A DNA stretch of 5,253 nucleotides from Actinomycetes bacterium (GTDB taxonomy: Bacteria > Actinomycetota > Actinomycetes > S36-B12 > UBA5976). The stretch covers positions 1-5,253 of the forward strand of contig JAJXSV010000185.1 of the NCBI GenBank assembly GCA_021784375.1. Reading direction: 5' to 3'. Both the position numbers and the translations under genes were made by a program. Shown here in pieces: positions 4,573 to 5,253 of this stretch. Numbering within the stretch: position 1 is the first letter of the stretch; every line of letters begins with the position of its first letter. The notes under the pieces were generated by a model, which did no database searches, was not told the DNA's origin, and saw only the letters and a program-made list of their open reading frames with translations.

Positions 4573-5253
4573 TCAGGCGACGGCGCGCAGCGCCTCGGCC
4601 AGACTGCGGAAGTTGTCGACGAGCAGGTCGATCTCCGGCTGCTGATGCGCGAAGCTGATGAGCCACTGGTCGTCCTGGCCGGGAGGCGTCATGATGCCGC
4701 GGTTCAGCGCCCACAGCCAAGACAGCTCCGCTACCTGCATGTCCTCATGCTTGTAGTCGCGGTAGTTGCGGGTGGGGGTGGTGGCCCAGGTGGTGCAGCC
4801 CTTGACGCCGAAGCCCACGGTGTGGGCAGGCAGGTGGTACTCGTCGATGATGTCGGCGATGCGGGTGAGTGCCTGCAGGTTGTAGGCCTCGGCCGAGGCC
4901 AGGGCTTCGGGAGTGGCGATCTCGTCGACGGCCAGCACGCCGGCCAGGGACAGGGGGTTGCCGTTGAAGGTGCCGAAGTGCGGCATGCGGCCGTCGGTGA
5001 TGACCTCCATGAACTCGCGCTGGCCACCGAAAGCGGCGACCGGCACCCCGCCACCGATGGACTTGGCGAAGGTCTGCAGGTCGGGGGCCACGCCCAGGCG
5101 TTGAGCGGCACCACCGACGCCGGCCGTCAGACCGGTCTTCACCTCGTCGAAGATGAGGACGACTTCGTACTCGGTGCAGAGCTCGCGCACTCGCTCCAGA
5201 TAGCCGGGATCGGGCAGCACGATGCCCAGGTTTTCGAGCACCGGTTCCACGAT
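4573..5253 (-). CDS. Class III PLP-dependent aminotransferase, glutamate-1-semialdehyde 2,1-aminomutase-like (N-terminal part outside window)
   Basis: The last 226 residues and stop codon of the gene lie here; the frame is open to the right edge and continues beyond it. The sequence shows the hallmarks of fold-type I class III enzymes. IFDEVKTG carries the Asp that contacts the PLP ring nitrogen. FAKSIGGGVPVAAFGG carries the Schiff-base lysine (codon 5064-5062). HFGTFNGNPLSLAG corresponds to the phosphate-binding loop. Class III relatives in this branch include the tetrapyrrole enzyme HemL, which converts glutamate-1-semialdehyde to 5-aminolevulinate, and assorted amine or amino acid transaminases. 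HemL proper usually has GTLSGNP; here it is GTFNGNP. The C-terminus (NRGIMTPPGQDDQWLISFAHQ) also differs from typical HemL, so a related transaminase or mutase is as likely. The family is sure, the reaction is not. It converges on malQ and shares its terminator. Confidence 0.85.
   Translation of the reverse strand: MVEPVLENLGIVLPDPGYLERVRELCTEYEVVLIFDEVKTGLTAGVGGAAQRLGVAPDLQTFAKSIGGGVPVAAFGGQREFMEVITDGRMPHFGTFNGNPLSLAGVLAVDEIATPEALASAEAYNLQALTRIADIIDEYHLPAHTVGFGVKGCTTWATTPTRNYRDYKHEDMQVAELSWLWALNRGIMTPPGQDDQWLISFAHQQPEIDLLVDNFRSLAEALRAVA

Noticed and set aside
5248..5250. GTG at 5250-5248 as start of the aminotransferase
   Set aside because: The frame is open to the window end and the residues there (IVEPVLEN) match an internal strand of class III aminotransferases, so this GTG is an internal valine and the true start is outside the window.
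1..5253. Mobile elements, CRISPR arrays, tRNA/rRNA, toxin-antitoxin or defence genes
   Set aside because: No transposase or integrase motifs, regularly spaced repeats, RNA gene signatures or small paired toxin frames are seen. All genes fit known housekeeping or regulatory families with uniform composition.

Overview
This is a GC-rich chromosomal window with six protein-coding genes, two of them cut by the window edges. It most likely comes from an actinomycete (Actinomycetota). The reasons are high GC, strong third-position G/C bias, TANNNT-type -10 elements, two genes whose start codon has no Shine-Dalgarno sequence (one with a promoter placed for a leaderless mRNA), an F420-reductase-type oxidoreductase, and an NfeD-SPFH gene pair of the type found in mycobacteria and relatives. 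The exact genus cannot be read from the sequence. No mobile element, tRNA, rRNA, CRISPR array or phage gene is visible, and this looks like ordinary core chromosome.

Left part (1-1136): a divergent pair. On the minus strand is an NADPH-dependent F420 reductase-like Rossmann oxidoreductase, cut at its C-terminus by the window edge. On the plus strand is a MarR-family repressor. The 97-bp gap between them is dense with regulatory sequence. A perfect 11+11 bp inverted repeat (602-629) sits over the -35 region of both promoters. A second, degenerate copy of the same site lies exactly 33 bp away, over the predicted transcription start of the oxidoreductase. The simplest reading is that the MarR protein represses itself and the oxidoreductase, probably in response to a redox or electrophile signal. 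This is the most testable regulatory circuit in the window.

Middle part (1200-2509): a two-gene operon encoding a short NfeD membrane protein with an OB-fold domain and an SPFH/stomatin (QmcA/paraslipin-like) membrane protein, separated by 2 bp. These two families are known partners in membrane-microdomain and membrane quality-control functions. The SPFH protein carries four exact tandem 11-residue repeats that predict a hendecad coiled coil. Its downstream region (2510-2655) holds three successive stem-loops with no proper T-tract, followed by the start of malQ.

Right part (2656-5253): malQ, a GH77 4-alpha-glucanotransferase with the whole catalytic triad. It converges on a class III PLP-dependent aminotransferase of the glutamate-1-semialdehyde aminomutase type, whose N-terminal part lies beyond the right edge. 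A perfect 40-bp palindrome between the two stop codons is a convincing bidirectional terminator.

The gene families are all known. I did not find a clearly new system. The points worth a second look are the paired operators, the predicted leaderless starts, the triple hairpin block, a shortened and divergent segment in the MalQ active-site region, and the non-canonical GSAM-like aminotransferase.
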